A DNA stretch of 64,000 nucleotides from Bathymodiolus brooksi (Eukaryota > Mollusca > Bivalvia > Mytilida > Modiolidae), in assembly GCA_963680875.1 (NCBI GenBank), contig OY804579.1, positions 20,755,804 to 20,819,803 on the forward strand, given 5' to 3'. The position numbers and the translations under genes were made by a program. Of this stretch, positions 49,240 to 59,522 are shown one piece after another. The notes beneath the pieces were generated by a model. It was not told the DNA's origin. It saw only the letters and a list, made by a program, of their open reading frames with translations, and did no database searches. Every line of letters starts with the position of its first letter. Within the stretch, counting starts at the first letter, position 1.

Positions 49240-49590
49240 TCATCCATACCATTCCCTTTTTCATTCTCTCTGGCGAATCACTACAGTTTTCGTAAGCCAA
49301 TGTTATTGATGTCTTTCTTTAATATTTAAATGTCAATTAAGATCGGAGATCTATACTCGTTTAAGTCGGAATCGATCCAGCTGACCGTGTCGTAAGCAAC
49401 ACGGTCACGGATTCTTTTCAAAAGGCTTTTGTCCAACTGGCAACTGGATTTGTGAAGCCGTTGTTATAATCTATTCTATTTTAGTGATACTTATGTTTGA
49501 GTAAATTATTTGTAGGAACTGCTTTTTCATAGATATAGTAAACTAACATTTTCATTTAAAGTGTCTTTACTATCCATTTATATTTAAAAG

Positions 49591-49668
49591 TAGTCCGAGA
49601 TTCCTCTGTCGTTCAACGGCTACAGCAAGATTATCAATGCCGTTAAACGACAGAGGAATCTCGGACTA
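49591..49668. mobile_element. 78-bp palindromic insertion, perfect 9-bp TSD
   Basis: TAGTCCGAGATTCCTCTGTC... with inverse complement at the other end, flanked by ATTTAAAAG at 49582-49590 and 49669-49677. A shorter relative of the 13388 copy: the centre of the left arm is missing. Confidence 0.92.
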
Positions 49669-49744
49669 ATTTAAAAGAACATGATCCACTAAATAATAAT
49701 AATTAGATATTTATATTTTTAGAAATATAAAAACCCTAAACTAT

Positions 49745-49855
49745 GTCCTTTTTCTTTTGTGTGTATCACTGTATGTCTCATTTATCAATCATGAATGTTT
49801 GTATTGTTAATGATGCCTCATGTGGGCACTATGATATATTCTATTCTATTCCAGT
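49745..49855 (+). mobile_element. Retroposon 3' tail
   Basis: GATGCCTCATGTGGGCACTA followed by TATTCTATTCTATTC, a relative of the 47770 tail. Confidence 0.4.
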
Positions 49856-50379
49856 CTAAAAGACGAAGAGGAATGTCACACAAAAACAAAAAACTGATAT
49901 TCTTTATTTCACCACGTTTAACCAAACGAATGTCACCATTTGATTCTATGCATATTCTTTTAATACAATAGTAAGAAAGTGGATAGAATTGTTCGTCATC
50001 TCTGATTTACCCCTATATATTTCATGCAAAACCACCTTTTTTTAAGAAAAAATTTATACAGAGGTCATTCTTTACCATTTTTAGTGACATTTTCGCTCAC
50101 AAGCACAAAATGTTTTTGAAATTTTTCGTCAGTCCATTCCCTCTTTCATTCTCACTGGCGAATCACAACAGTTTTCGTAAGCCGATGTTATTGATGCCTT
50201 TTCTATCTTAATATCAACCTCTGATTTTTACTGTACTTTTCATTTGAAAAGATTGTTTACTTATGCCAAGAGAAATCTGATTACAGGGAGATAACTCTGT
50301 CATTAAACAAATATTTGAAAAGACAAGTATGTAGCAATTTGAAATTAATGAATTAATTAATATTGTCAAAATACATGGA

Positions 50380-50620
50380 GGCCGCCGTGGACGTGATCTT
50401 ATGGTTGTTGCTTATACAACTAGCTATGCAATCAGTGCCGATCACCACCAATGTTGTGAGTTTGAATCCTGCTCAGGCAAGGTGTATTTGATATAACATT
50501 ATGTGATCAAGTTTGACAGTGACTTATGGCAGGTTGGTGTTTTTTTCTGGGTACTCTGGTTTCCTCCACCAATAAAACTGACTGCCACGATATAACTGAA
50601 ATATTGTTGAAAGTGACCCC
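50380..50620 (+). mobile_element. SINE family B, near full length
   Basis: tRNA-like head with a box B-like GAGTTTGAATCCTGCTC, then TGATATAACATTATGTGATC, CACCAATAAAACTGACTGCC and ATATAACTGAAATATTGTTG. Paired with the copy at 58806. Confidence 0.85.
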
Positions 50621-50789
50621 ATTTGTTTTGTTGGTGGTTTTACTAATGTTATTTGTATTTATTTACGTATACTAGCGTCTAACATGATTTCAATATCATG
50701 ATGTTTCTGTTGTTTAACAGCTGTAGCATGATTAGTTTCACTATTGGGGCATTAACTTCTTACCCTTTTCGCAGCACCTAAGTTGACCA

Positions 50790-51105
50790 TCAGTTTTAGT
50801 AGGGTTCATGTTGCTCAATCTTTAGTTTTCTGTGTATTGTTTTATAGATCATTGTTTGTCCTCTGTGTTTACCATTGTATTGCCTCTCCTTCGAGACTTC
50901 CGATTACTCCTATGATATCTTCAAACTTTTGTTAATTGCAGATCGTTGGTTCTAGCCCTGGTCGGGTCAAACCGAAGACGATGAAATTGGCATTTGCTGA
51001 TTCTCCACTAAGTAATTAATCACATAGTATTAAATAAGCGTGTTGGTCTAATACAAAACAGAGATTATCACCATCAACATGTCATTGAATGTAACTTGTT
51101 CCTCA
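50790..51105 (+). mobile_element. Penelope-like 3' fragment followed by a SINE A fragment
   Basis: 50790-50930 matches the 48250-48510 region (TTCATGTTGCTCAATCTTTA). 50940-51105 matches SINE A from box B (GTTGGTTCTAGCCCTGGTC) onward. Confidence 0.6.
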
Positions 51106-51467
51106 TAAGTGTTTTTGTGTTGTATTCCTGTCTATCATTTATATGCATTGATAGTAAAGGTGTACAGATATTAGAATTACAGCTAATAAGGTCTTTTTCT
51201 GATAGAATTTCAGATTCCTGTGGTTGTTCAGGCCACAGATACAGGTATTATATCAATATTAATTCCATAAGATCAATGGGAGCTAAAGCAGAAGGCTTTC
51301 AATATAAAAATGTAAACAAACAAATTTATATTTTTGCAAACGGTTTTACTTTAAAATGGGGAACTACAGGTATGTGCAATGAATATTATCAAGGTTCGAA
51401 ATTACTATTGTCTGCTATTTCGAGACAAGTAATTTTTCCCTTGGGCTATAAATGTTCAAAAGATTAA
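51096..51467 (+). CDS. Unrecognised ORF, uncertain
   Basis: A 123-codon open frame (TTG at the marked start; first ATG at 51141), encoding a Cys-containing N-terminal half (SDSCGCSGHRYRYY) and IFANGFTLKWGTTGMCNEYY. I do not recognise a family. It partly overlaps a SINE fragment at its 5' end. It might be an exon, part of an old element, or chance in AT-rich DNA. Confidence 0.15.
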   Translation: MFLISVFVLYSCLSFICIDSKGVQILELQLIRSFSDRISDSCGCSGHRYRYYININSIRSMGAKAEGFQYKNVNKQIYIFANGFTLKWGTTGMCNEYYQGSKLLLSAISRQVIFPLGYKCSKD

Positions 51468-51885
51468 TAATTGTCTATTTAGACTATAGTATTAACTAGA
51501 AATTATTAACTTTAGTGTATATCTAACATCAGTCGGAAATGTTGTTTTCCCTTCATCCATTTGTTTACATGAATTTTCAACTTGTGTCAAACAAATACTT
51601 GAAATTGATTTAATTGATTATGGATTTTTATGGCAACTTTCTCAAAAAAAAATTTCGTCTGTGAAATTTAATTTAAAAGTTCATTCATTATTTAAAGCGT
51701 TTGAAAGACAGATCACATAAACACTCGAAATAATATACTTTTTGCATAACTTAGTCATGCTCAGTTTTGACATCACCAGAAAAACACACAGGTGTGGTGT
51801 TTCATAACAGTGTTGAAAACATTGATAAGTTTAATTAAATACATTCAGTTCACCTTTGGAACATATCATCTGAAAGTAAACAGAA
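51468..51885. other. Intergenic, nothing recognised
   Basis: AT-rich sequence up to the DIRS left terminus. Confidence 0.5.
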
Positions 51886-51930
51886 ATCCTAAATTTTTAA
51901 AGTAAAATTTTTTTTATTAAATAAATACTT

Positions 51931-52058
51931 ACCATCATAAATTCTGAGTATATCCTATTGCGTCATTCTAACAGCCGGAAAAACCCCTATAGGCTAAAAA
52001 TAGCCTCCATTCGGAAACCATCGGTTGCCATTACCCATCCTAATCATAACTTTTCTAG
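51931..52058. repeat. DIRS left inverted terminal repeat
   Basis: Inverse complement of 57202-57330 with few differences (shared ATATCCTATTGCGTCATTCT, CCCCTATAGGCTAAAAATAG). The unique left extension (51886-51930) begins ATCCTAAATTTTTAAAG. Confidence 0.93.
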
Positions 52059-52107
52059 CAAGTAATTTAACTAGATCAGGGATGAAGGGGAGGACGGGTG
52101 GGACCTA

Positions 52108-52206
52108 TAATTTATGATGGTAAGTATTTATTTAATAAAAACAAATTTTACTTTAAAAATTTAGGATTTTATAACAATAAATACGTTACCATCATAAATT
52201 CTGAGT
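52108..52206. repeat. DIRS internal complementary region
   Basis: The first half is the inverse complement of the left terminus (TTTACTTTAAAAATTTAGGA...), the second half of the right terminus (TTTTATAACAATAAATACG). They meet at TTTAGGAT|TTTATAAC, which is the expected junction of the two element ends in a circular intermediate. Confidence 0.9.
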
Positions 52207-52221
52207 AACTCAGAATCTAAC

Positions 52222-53310
52222 TTAGAGCTGAATCCCAGAATCAGAAGAAACTGGGGGAAAATTGACTCTTTGAGCAGAAACTATAGGCCCAAGTGAAAAT
52301 AGATTGTCTGCCTGAACAGACATAGATCTCAGATAATGAGATAAGAAAGAACTTTCACCTCTCCAAAAACCTGCAGATAGCACTTCATTAAGTGATGCAT
52401 TATTAAATAATGCCCAAGAAGATGCAAGAGCTCTAACATCATGAGCTTTGACCTGGAATTTGTCAAGTATAATTTGACCCGAAGATTCGTATGCAAGAGA
52501 AATAGTCTTGCATATCCAGGTAGAAATGGTTTTAACAGAGAGATCAGAGACACCCTTCTTAATAGGGATAAAAAGTCTTTTATTGGTACTAGAATGTAAA
52601 GAAGCTGTCCTAGTCAAATAAATAGATAAGATTCTTACCGGACACAGAGAAACAGATTCAGAGTCTTGGGGCAGCGCTGGTATATAAATAGGCTCTGTCC
52701 CTTTATCTGGTATCTGGTTTTTGCCTAGAAAAGCTGGGTCCGTAAGCAAAGTAACCGAAGACTTGTCTCTAGAGAATCTAAGGCAAGAATTAGAAGTAGA
52801 GAAAGCATGAACTTCACTTCGTCTCCTGCCTGATGCAAGTGCCAATAAGAAACAGCATTTGTAAGAGAGAAATTTCAAGTCTACCTCTTCTGCTGGCTCA
52901 AAGGGTGTCAGGTTGAGAGCTGATAATACTAGACCTAGGTTCCATTGAGGAACCAAAACCCTTTGTCATGGCCTTTCAAGACTAAAGTTGGGAACTAGAA
53001 GGGAAATAAACTGATTATTTCCGAAATCTTCCCCACCAGAAATATGAATAGTTCGTGAGATAGCAGATCTGTACCCCTTTACAGTGGAAGAGGCAAGACC
53101 TTTCACCTCAAATAGGAAGACAAGAAAATCCGCTAATTGTTGGACAGAGATTTTGAATGGATCAATCTCCCTTCCAACACACCAATCAGATAAGATTGTC
53201 CACTTTGCATCATAGACGATGCTAGTTGATTCTCGCACTGACCTGGATATGTGCTTGGTAGCTGTTTCAGAAAAGCCTTTCTGTCTGAGATTATCCCTGA
53301 CAGAAACCAA
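52222..53310 (-). pseudogene. DIRS tyrosine recombinase, one in-frame stop
   Basis: The recombinase integrates the circular DNA copy. The SAM-like core-binding domain reads VRDNLRQKGFSETATKHISR (about 53300), SIVYDAKWTILSDWC and GLASSTVKGYRSAISR. A TGA at 52966-52968 breaks the frame, which resumes in the same phase with VPQWNLGLVLSALNL. The catalytic domain has SGRRRSEVHAF (first Arg), KAHDVRALASSWA (HxxR), AGFWRGESSF (Trp) and SHYLRSM (Tyr nucleophile): all key residues are present. The stop could arise from CGA by CpG deamination or from TGG. The 5' part overlaps the RNase H frame, as is usual for DIRS elements. Confidence 0.88.
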
Positions 53311-55414
53311 GCGTGTAGATGGAGTCTTTCTGGAGAAAGATGAACTACACCCCCTTTGAACTGAGATAGAAGATTTCGTTTTAAGGGAAGCACTAGTGGT
53401 CTGGCACAGGACAGACGCAGTAAATTTGCAAACCAAGCTTGTTTTAGCCAAGCTGGAGCAATAACTATGATCCTGCATTTCTCTCCTGTTATCTTGTGAA
53501 GAACAGGGGCGAGAAATCTGAATGGGGGGAATGCATAGGCGAACATTCCCTCCCAAGATAGGCTCATTGCGTCCACAGCATAGGCTCTGGGGTCTGGAAC
53601 TGGGGAGACGAAAGTTGTCACCTTGAAGTTTAGACTCGTTGCGAATAGGTCTATATTGGGATTTCCCCAATGAAGAACTATAGATTGAAAGACTGCCTGA
53701 TGAAGTTCCCACTCTGTATTGACTGGTGCTAAGGACCTGGAAAGAGAGTCCGCAAGAACGTTCAGACGGCCTGGAATATGTCTCACAACCAGACGAATCT
53801 GGAATTGAGAGCATAGGATCAGAACATCCTTGGCCAGCTGATACAGAGCATAACAATGTGTTCCTCCCTGATTCTTCAGGTAGGCTACCACTGTTGTGTT
53901 GTCTGTTGCCAAGACAATAGATAGGGACTCCAGACAAAGTTTGAAATGAGAAAGAGCTAACAGAACTGCCCTCATTTCCAAAAGATTGATGTGATCTTTC
54001 TGAAGGGTGGAAGACCACATCCCTGAAACAGTTTGACCCTCCAGATAAGCTCCCCATCCCAGAAGGGAAGCGTCTGTGAATAGGGTCAGACTGGGAACTG
54101 GAGATGCCAGGGGAAACCCTGTCATGACATTTTCCCTCTGCAGCCACCAAGACAGATGAGTAGAGAGAACTTCCAGGATAGGAATAGAGGCTTCCCAATC
54201 CTGAGAAGACGGGATCCAATGCTCGAGAAGATAAAACTGTAGAGGACGAATGTGTAGACGTCCTAACTGTACTACATCTGTTAGAGAGTTGAGAAGACCT
54301 AGCAGTTGTGAAAATTGACGAGCAGTGACTGAGGTTTTGGCCAGAAAGGTTAGAATAAACCAACGAAGAGCCAAAAATTTCTCCTCTGGAGGAAACACAA
54401 GACCCAAGTCCGTCCTGAAATGTTCTCCTAGGAAAACGAAATCCTGAGATGGAATGATCTCCGATTTCTTCCAAGATATCAGGAAACCTAGTTCTAGGAG
54501 GAGGTCTATAACTGTCTGGGTATGAGACAAAAGAATGTCTGGGTTGAGTTCCTTGACAAGAGAATCGTCCAGGTAAGAATGAATCTGGATAGATAGTGTG
54601 TGCAGGTGAGCTGAGACAACTTGAAAAATTTTGGTGAAGACCAAAGGAGCTATGGCTAACCCGAATGGGAGAGCTCGAAACTGAAAAACTTTGTTGTCCC
54701 ACACGAAGCGAAGGTATTTCCTGAAAGCCACAGAAATAGGGCAGTGGAAATAAGCATCTGTTAAATCGAGCGATGTCGACCACATTCCTGGGAGTATAGA
54801 AGCCCCGATGGACCTGTTGGTCTCCATTTTGAAATGGGGGACCACAAGGTAAGTATTCAAAATAGAAAGGTCTATTACTGGTCTCATTCCCCCCTTTTTC
54901 TTGGGACCAAGAAGAGGCGGGAATAAAATCCTGGACCCAGGGAAGAAGTTGGAACCTGTTCTATTGCTGCCTTCTGCAACAGAACAGACACTTCCTCTGA
55001 CAGACATAGACGTTTGTGAGGATCCGAAGAGACTGAAAAGGGAATGGGAGACTCCGACAGAGGTGGCAACTGTTTGAACTGAAGTTCTAGTCCCCCCCGA
55101 ATTATCGACAGAACCCATGGGTCTGAGGTTCTCTTTTCCCATTGAGTTGAGAATTGACTTAACCTCCCTCCCACAGGGATGGAAGGAAGAGGTAGTTCCC
55201 TTCCTTCTTGAGCATTCGAAAACGTACGCGGGGGCAACGACCTAGGGCTGAGGACCAGACTTCTGAGCACCCTTAGAACCAGACTTCTGAGCATGAGGTG
55301 TTTTAGAAGAATTGGCATACTGTTTGCGACGAACAACCTTTCTCCTTTTTGCAGAAAAAGTAGGAGTAGGTTGATAACCAGAAGATGAGGAAGCAATTGT
55401 TCTCTTCCCATCAT
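53133..55414 (-). pseudogene. DIRS reverse transcriptase-RNase H, one frameshift
   Basis: The N-terminal part, in one frame, reads GGRLSQFSTQWEKRTSDPWV, EVSVLLQKAAIEQVP and GFYSRLFLVPRKRG. It meets a stop at 54884 just after an A5G6 run. The rest is in the -1 frame: KKKGGMRPVIDLSILN, TSLDLTDAYFHCPI (first catalytic Asp), LPFGLAIAPLVFTKIF, QIHSYLDDSLV (YLDD box), GFLISWKKSE. RNase H: LTLFTDASLLGWGAYL (Asp), INLLEMRAVLLAL (Glu), VLATDNTTVVAYL (Asp), RHIPGRLNVLADSLSR (Asp), then NIDLFATSLNFK and PDPRAYAVDAMSLSW, usual in DIRS. The enzyme copies element RNA into DNA. The frame change is best explained by loss of one base in the homopolymer, real or an assembly error. The exact start is unclear because the region overlaps the gag-like frame. 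Confidence 0.9.
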
Positions 55415-57029
55415 TCAACCTGACATTAACGCTAACAGACTGAGGAGCCTTGCTAACTTCTTCCTGGACTTTTTGGAGAGAAAGACCAAAAATTTTGTCC
55501 GTAAGAGGAGATTTCATAAGTGAATCCTTAAGAGTCTCATTAACAGAAGATTTGTCAAGAATCTCACTCCTCTTGGAAAGAATAAGGTTGGCGAGAGCAC
55601 CTGACACAAGAACTTGGGAAGTTCCTAAAGCTTTATCAAGTTGTAACAAGAGAGACTTGATTTCAGCTATACCTTCACCCTCTAGGTCCTGAAGAATGGC
55701 ACCAGTGGCAGAAAGATAATGTTCTGCCGAAGCAAGTACCTGTGACGAATTACGAAGTAAATTCTCCGACTTTGACCAAGTAGCCTGAGAAAGTCTAAGA
55801 CCGTCAACTGGTTTTGATCCCAACAAATTAGACATGGCTTTGTCACAAGTTGGGACCAACCTTCCCAGAGTAGAATTAAAGATTTGGTAATCCTTAACAT
55901 TGTAAACTCCTGAGAATGAGGTAGGACCGAAACTCGAAAACTTGGAACCAGAAGACTGTTTGTCTACAGAATCATTACTAATACTATCATTAATGATTTG
56001 TAAAGCAGTCAACACATGGTTAGATTCTGGAAAAGAGTTATATGTAGATGAACTCTCCCTAATCAAACCTCAAGAAGCCTCAAAATTGGAAGAAAGCCTT
56101 TTAGGCTTAGGAGGAGAGGCAAAAGGTACTTTCGCTACGTCCCTCATGAGGGTGTAGACCCTAGACCTTAAGTTCTCTTTAGAAAGAGAAGTACTGTCAG
56201 TCTCAGGAACAGGAGAACCATCACCGACTGTCTGGTGAGAATTTGTAGCACCTGAAGAGGGTACCCTCTTCACTGTCTGAGAGTCAGTAGGGTGGTCAGA
56301 TTCCTCTTCATCGAGGAACACCCTCTCCTGACTACCAGGTGCCACAGAAATTTCATCATCCTCCCTGTCGACCTCATCTTCCTGAGACTCAGGAGAAGGA
56401 GGTACAGGGTCCACTCTAACTTTAGTGGAAGATTCCAGAACTGAAAGACGCGAGTTTAGAGAACTAAACTCGGCCTTCATGGAATCTTTAAACTCACTAA
56501 ACAACTCCCTTACACTGTCTAAAGGGTCCTGACTAGTGGGACACAAACCTCCAGAAACAGCCTGGTTAGGAGCTCCTAAAGCAGCTGAAGGTTGCCAAGG
56601 ATTACCAACAACGGGGTACTGAAACATCCAAGGGGGTCTATTCCAATTGTAAGCAGTTGGAAACCCAGTAGACAAGAGAGAACCACTACTGATAATGGGT
56701 GGTCTGGTACTGGGAAGATTGATGCCCATCGACTGACCAGGTACAGGATTCAGGGAGCCAGAAGAATTCACCGACCTGGAAACTGTGGAGGTGACAATAG
56801 ACAGTGTAGGAATAACCCCTCCTCCCGGTACCACAGGTACAGGACCCAAGTCCCGACTGTGCAAAGAATGTCCATCGCCTGCTGCTGAAGCCTCAGGACG
56901 AATGCTGGACAAACTGGAGGTAGGGTTATTAAGGGAACCAATCATTGGGTTTGGGACCGAACCATCCCAAAAAGCGTCAGTTCCTGTAATTGGAAAGTAC
57001 AGGCTACTGGTATTTGCCGAAAATTCCAT
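55242..57029 (-). pseudogene. DIRS gag-like ORF1, one in-frame stop
   Basis: Starts at ATG 57029 (MEFSANTSSLYF). The N-terminal half is Pro/Ser/Gly-rich, with a SVRELFSEFKDSMKAEFSSL coiled-coil-like stretch and an acidic segment (EDEVDREDDEISVAPGS). TGA at 56070-56072 interrupts; the same frame continues with RESSSTYNSFPESNHVLTAL, a helical middle (LRNSSQVLASAEHYLSATGA) and a basic C-terminus (SAKRRKVVRRKQYA). DIRS ORF1 is presumed to bind RNA; there is no zinc knuckle. The end overlaps the RT region. Confidence 0.8.
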
Positions 57030-57201
57030 CTCGATAAAAATGTAAAATGTAACAAATTACTTACCGAGACCTAAAATAATAATTGCTTAAGCAATAATAA
57101 TATTATAATAATAATAGATTTTAAACAATATACAAAATCGTTTTCGTCTGTTTTCTTCTATAAAAACGTGGAGGCAATTTTCACGTGCTAATCGTGGCGC
57201 A

Positions 57202-57330
57202 GCTGGAAAAGTTATGATTAGGATGGGTAATGGCAACCGATGGTTTCCGAATGGAGGCTATTTTTAGCCTATAGGGGTTTTTCCGGCTGTTAGAATGACG
57301 CAATAGGATATACTCGGAATTTGATGGTAA
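57202..57330. repeat. DIRS right inverted terminal repeat
   Basis: Partner of 51931-52058. The unique right extension reads GTATTTATTGTTATAAAA and ends at about 57349. Confidence 0.93.
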
Positions 57331-57349
57331 CGTATTTATTGTTATAAAA

Positions 57350-58060
57350 CCATGTTTTATGGAGGGGGATTGACTTCAGAAAAGTTACTTACTTGTTAGC
57401 TCACCTATTATTGAATTCCTCAAGAAAATGTAATATTAAAATGTAACTGTTACAGTTTATAACATAAAAGGGACACTAAATTAGATATCTATGTTTTAAA
57501 ATTTTAAAAGTTTTATAGAATTTTTTTATTTTTCATCCAATTTTGATACATTTTTCTCTTTGAATTAGTTGTACTGAGAGCTGGTAGTATATGATCTGAT
57601 TTTCTCTATTACAATTTCAGAGATTAATCTCAACAGATTATAACATTTCCTGCATATGTTTTTCAATCAGATTTAAACTAACTAGTTCGTATGGTTTTCA
57701 AGATAGAAGGCTAAAAGGGACAAACTCTTAAAATAGTAAAACAAGCCAAAAAAATTCTGTGGTCCAGACCAACACATTTATGTTTCCAGCAATTTAGTTT
57801 CAAGAAAAATACTGTGTCCACACTTGTTTTTAGTATATACTAACTTGTTCAACTTTCCCTTGTTGAAATGCTGCATTGTTATATCTTGCTGTGCTCTGTG
57901 TAGCCCTTTATTTTCTTTGAATTTATTATATTGAGATCTTTCAATAATATGTTGGCGGATATCCTCTAATACGGTTTCCAAGATAAACTGAAATCCAAAT
58001 TTTACTTTTCATAATTTGTTCTCTCTTTATTCCTTGTGAAATTCCTTCCTGCACTTAATT
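57350..58060. other. Intergenic, little recognised
   Basis: An isolated TTAGCTCACCTATT at 57398 may be a solo 5' end of the Helitron-like family. Otherwise AT-rich. Confidence 0.4.
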
Positions 58061-58281
58061 GGGGTCCATTGTTGAACTTGTGATTAAGCTAATCATATGA
58101 TTAGCCATAATTAAATGAATCATTCCTAATCACATAATTAGCTAATTCAATTATTAAATAAGAGTTCAGCAACACAATTTAATCATTGCATTAGCTAAGT
58201 ACATGTATGTGATTAGGAATGAATCATGTAATTATGGCTAATCATATGATTAGCTTTATCACAAGTTCAACAACGGACCCC
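58061..58281. mobile_element. 221-bp MITE with inverted arms of about 80 bp
   Basis: Begins GGGGTCCATTGTTGAACTTG and ends CAAGTTCAACAACGGACCCC. The arms stay complementary through GCTAATCATATGATTAGCCA and TCATTCCTAATCACAT. The central part is AT-rich. No certain target duplication. Confidence 0.9.
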
Positions 58282-58805
58282 AGATTCTAATTAGTGGTGA
58301 CATTCAATCATTTTCATCCAAACCTGTGAAAGAGGCAGCCCTTGTCTTGCAGTAAGTGGTTGTATGATGCTGCGCTGGATGTAGCCCTTTAGCTTAATTT
58401 ATATTTTAAAAAGAATATTGTAGGCATTCCTTTAAAACCAGGTGAGAGGTACATAATGGTATTCTTGAGAAGATCTGTTCTAGCTCACCTGGTTTAAAGG
58501 TCAAGTAACGACTACATAGGGCACTGTTTCTTAAATTGATATTTTTATATCAACAACATGTTTATGTAATTTCAGGATATTGTTTGTAAATAATACACAT
58601 GGATTAGGCACCTGAGGATGTATGTGTAACCATGGCGAAGAGAAATATGACAGATAAAATCAAGGATTTACCGTTAGTAAAATGTTATATAAAAATATTA
58701 TGGTTTATAATAAGAAATGCAGTAGTCCCAATAAAAAAGTCATGAGGCCCACTAGTGTATTCTTTGTTATTATTTGTAAAAATTGGTTAGTCCCAAACAC
58801 CAACG
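58282..58805. other. Intergenic, little recognised
   Basis: TAGCTCACCTGGTTTAAAGG at 58482 looks like another solo Helitron-like 5' end. No gene seen. Confidence 0.4.
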
Positions 58806-59060
58806 AAGGGCCGTCATGGTGGTGATGGTATGGTAGTTGGATTTACAACTACCTATGCAATCAGTGCCTATCACCACTAACATTGTGAGTTCAAATCCCA
58901 TTCAGGCGAGGTGTACTTGATACAACATTATGTGATAAAGTTTGTCAGCGACTTGCGATAGGTCAGTGGTTTTCTCCGGGTACTCTGGTATCCTCCACCA
59001 ATAAAACTGACCGCCATGATTCAACTGGAATATTGTTGAAAGTGGCATTTAAACACCTTA
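58806..59060 (+). mobile_element. SINE family B, near full length
   Basis: tRNA-like head with a good box B (GAGTTCAAATCCCATTC), then TTGATACAACATTATGTGAT, ACTTGCGATAGGTC, CACCAATAAAACTGACCGCC and TGGAATATTGTTGAAAGTGG. Confidence 0.87.
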
Positions 59061-59522
59061 ACCCTAACTCTAACCCCCTGAATTTGATCTTATATACAAA
59101 AATATGTAATGTCCAATTGATTTTCTGTGTTAATCAAGGAGTTAATACATCCTGTATATAATCTTATCATTATAATAGGATAAAGATAATGTAACAACAA
59201 TGTAATTATTGTAATATCACGATTTACATATTAATTTCTTCTCTGAACAACTTGTGATAAGAGCTTAGTATTTGTGTTAACTAATTATGCAGTCCTCGAA
59301 ATGAAAATTTGAATTTACTGGTCCGAATCAAATTCTTGAATTTATAGTTCTACCATAGTTCTACCGGTAAATAAAAATGTACTGGTTCCGAACAAAGTTT
59401 AACTGGTCTTGTGACTTGGGCCGGAGGACCGGTGCTCATGATCAGGACTGATTATACAATAATTGTGAGACCTTATTAAACTGTATCAGTGGTGTAATGG
59501 TTAAGCAGAATTTTCAGAATTC
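59061..59522. other. Intergenic, nothing recognised
   Basis: AT-rich sequence without a convincing feature. Confidence 0.4.

Larger units (their letters stand above)
49240..50205. repeat. Direct repeat of about 75 bp, 890 bp apart
   Basis: 49250-49320 and 50135-50205 share CTGGCGAATCAC, ACAGTTTTCGTAAGCC and ATGTTATTGATG with a few mismatches. They may be a segmental repeat or the ends of a small element; no coding region lies between them. Confidence 0.5.
51886..57349 (-). mobile_element. DIRS-type tyrosine-recombinase retrotransposon, 5.5 kb
   Basis: Three coding regions on the minus strand (gag-like, RT/RNase H, tyrosine recombinase) are framed by inverted terminal repeats, with an internal complementary region (52108-52206) matching both termini joined head to tail, the hallmark of DIRS replication through a circle. 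There is no LTR and no target duplication, as expected. The copy carries two premature TGA codons and one frameshift, so it is probably not autonomous. Confidence 0.93.

Noticed and set aside
53726..53920. Plus-strand and alternate-frame ORFs inside the DIRS element (for example at 53726, 55450, 56592 and 56785)
   Set aside because: They are shadows of the minus-strand gag/RT/recombinase frames with no domain content.
54884..54903. Programmed -1 frameshifting in the DIRS RT
   Set aside because: The A5G6 run does not give a proper X-XXY-YYZ slippery heptamer in the incoming frame. A one-base loss is simpler, though not excluded as an assembly error.
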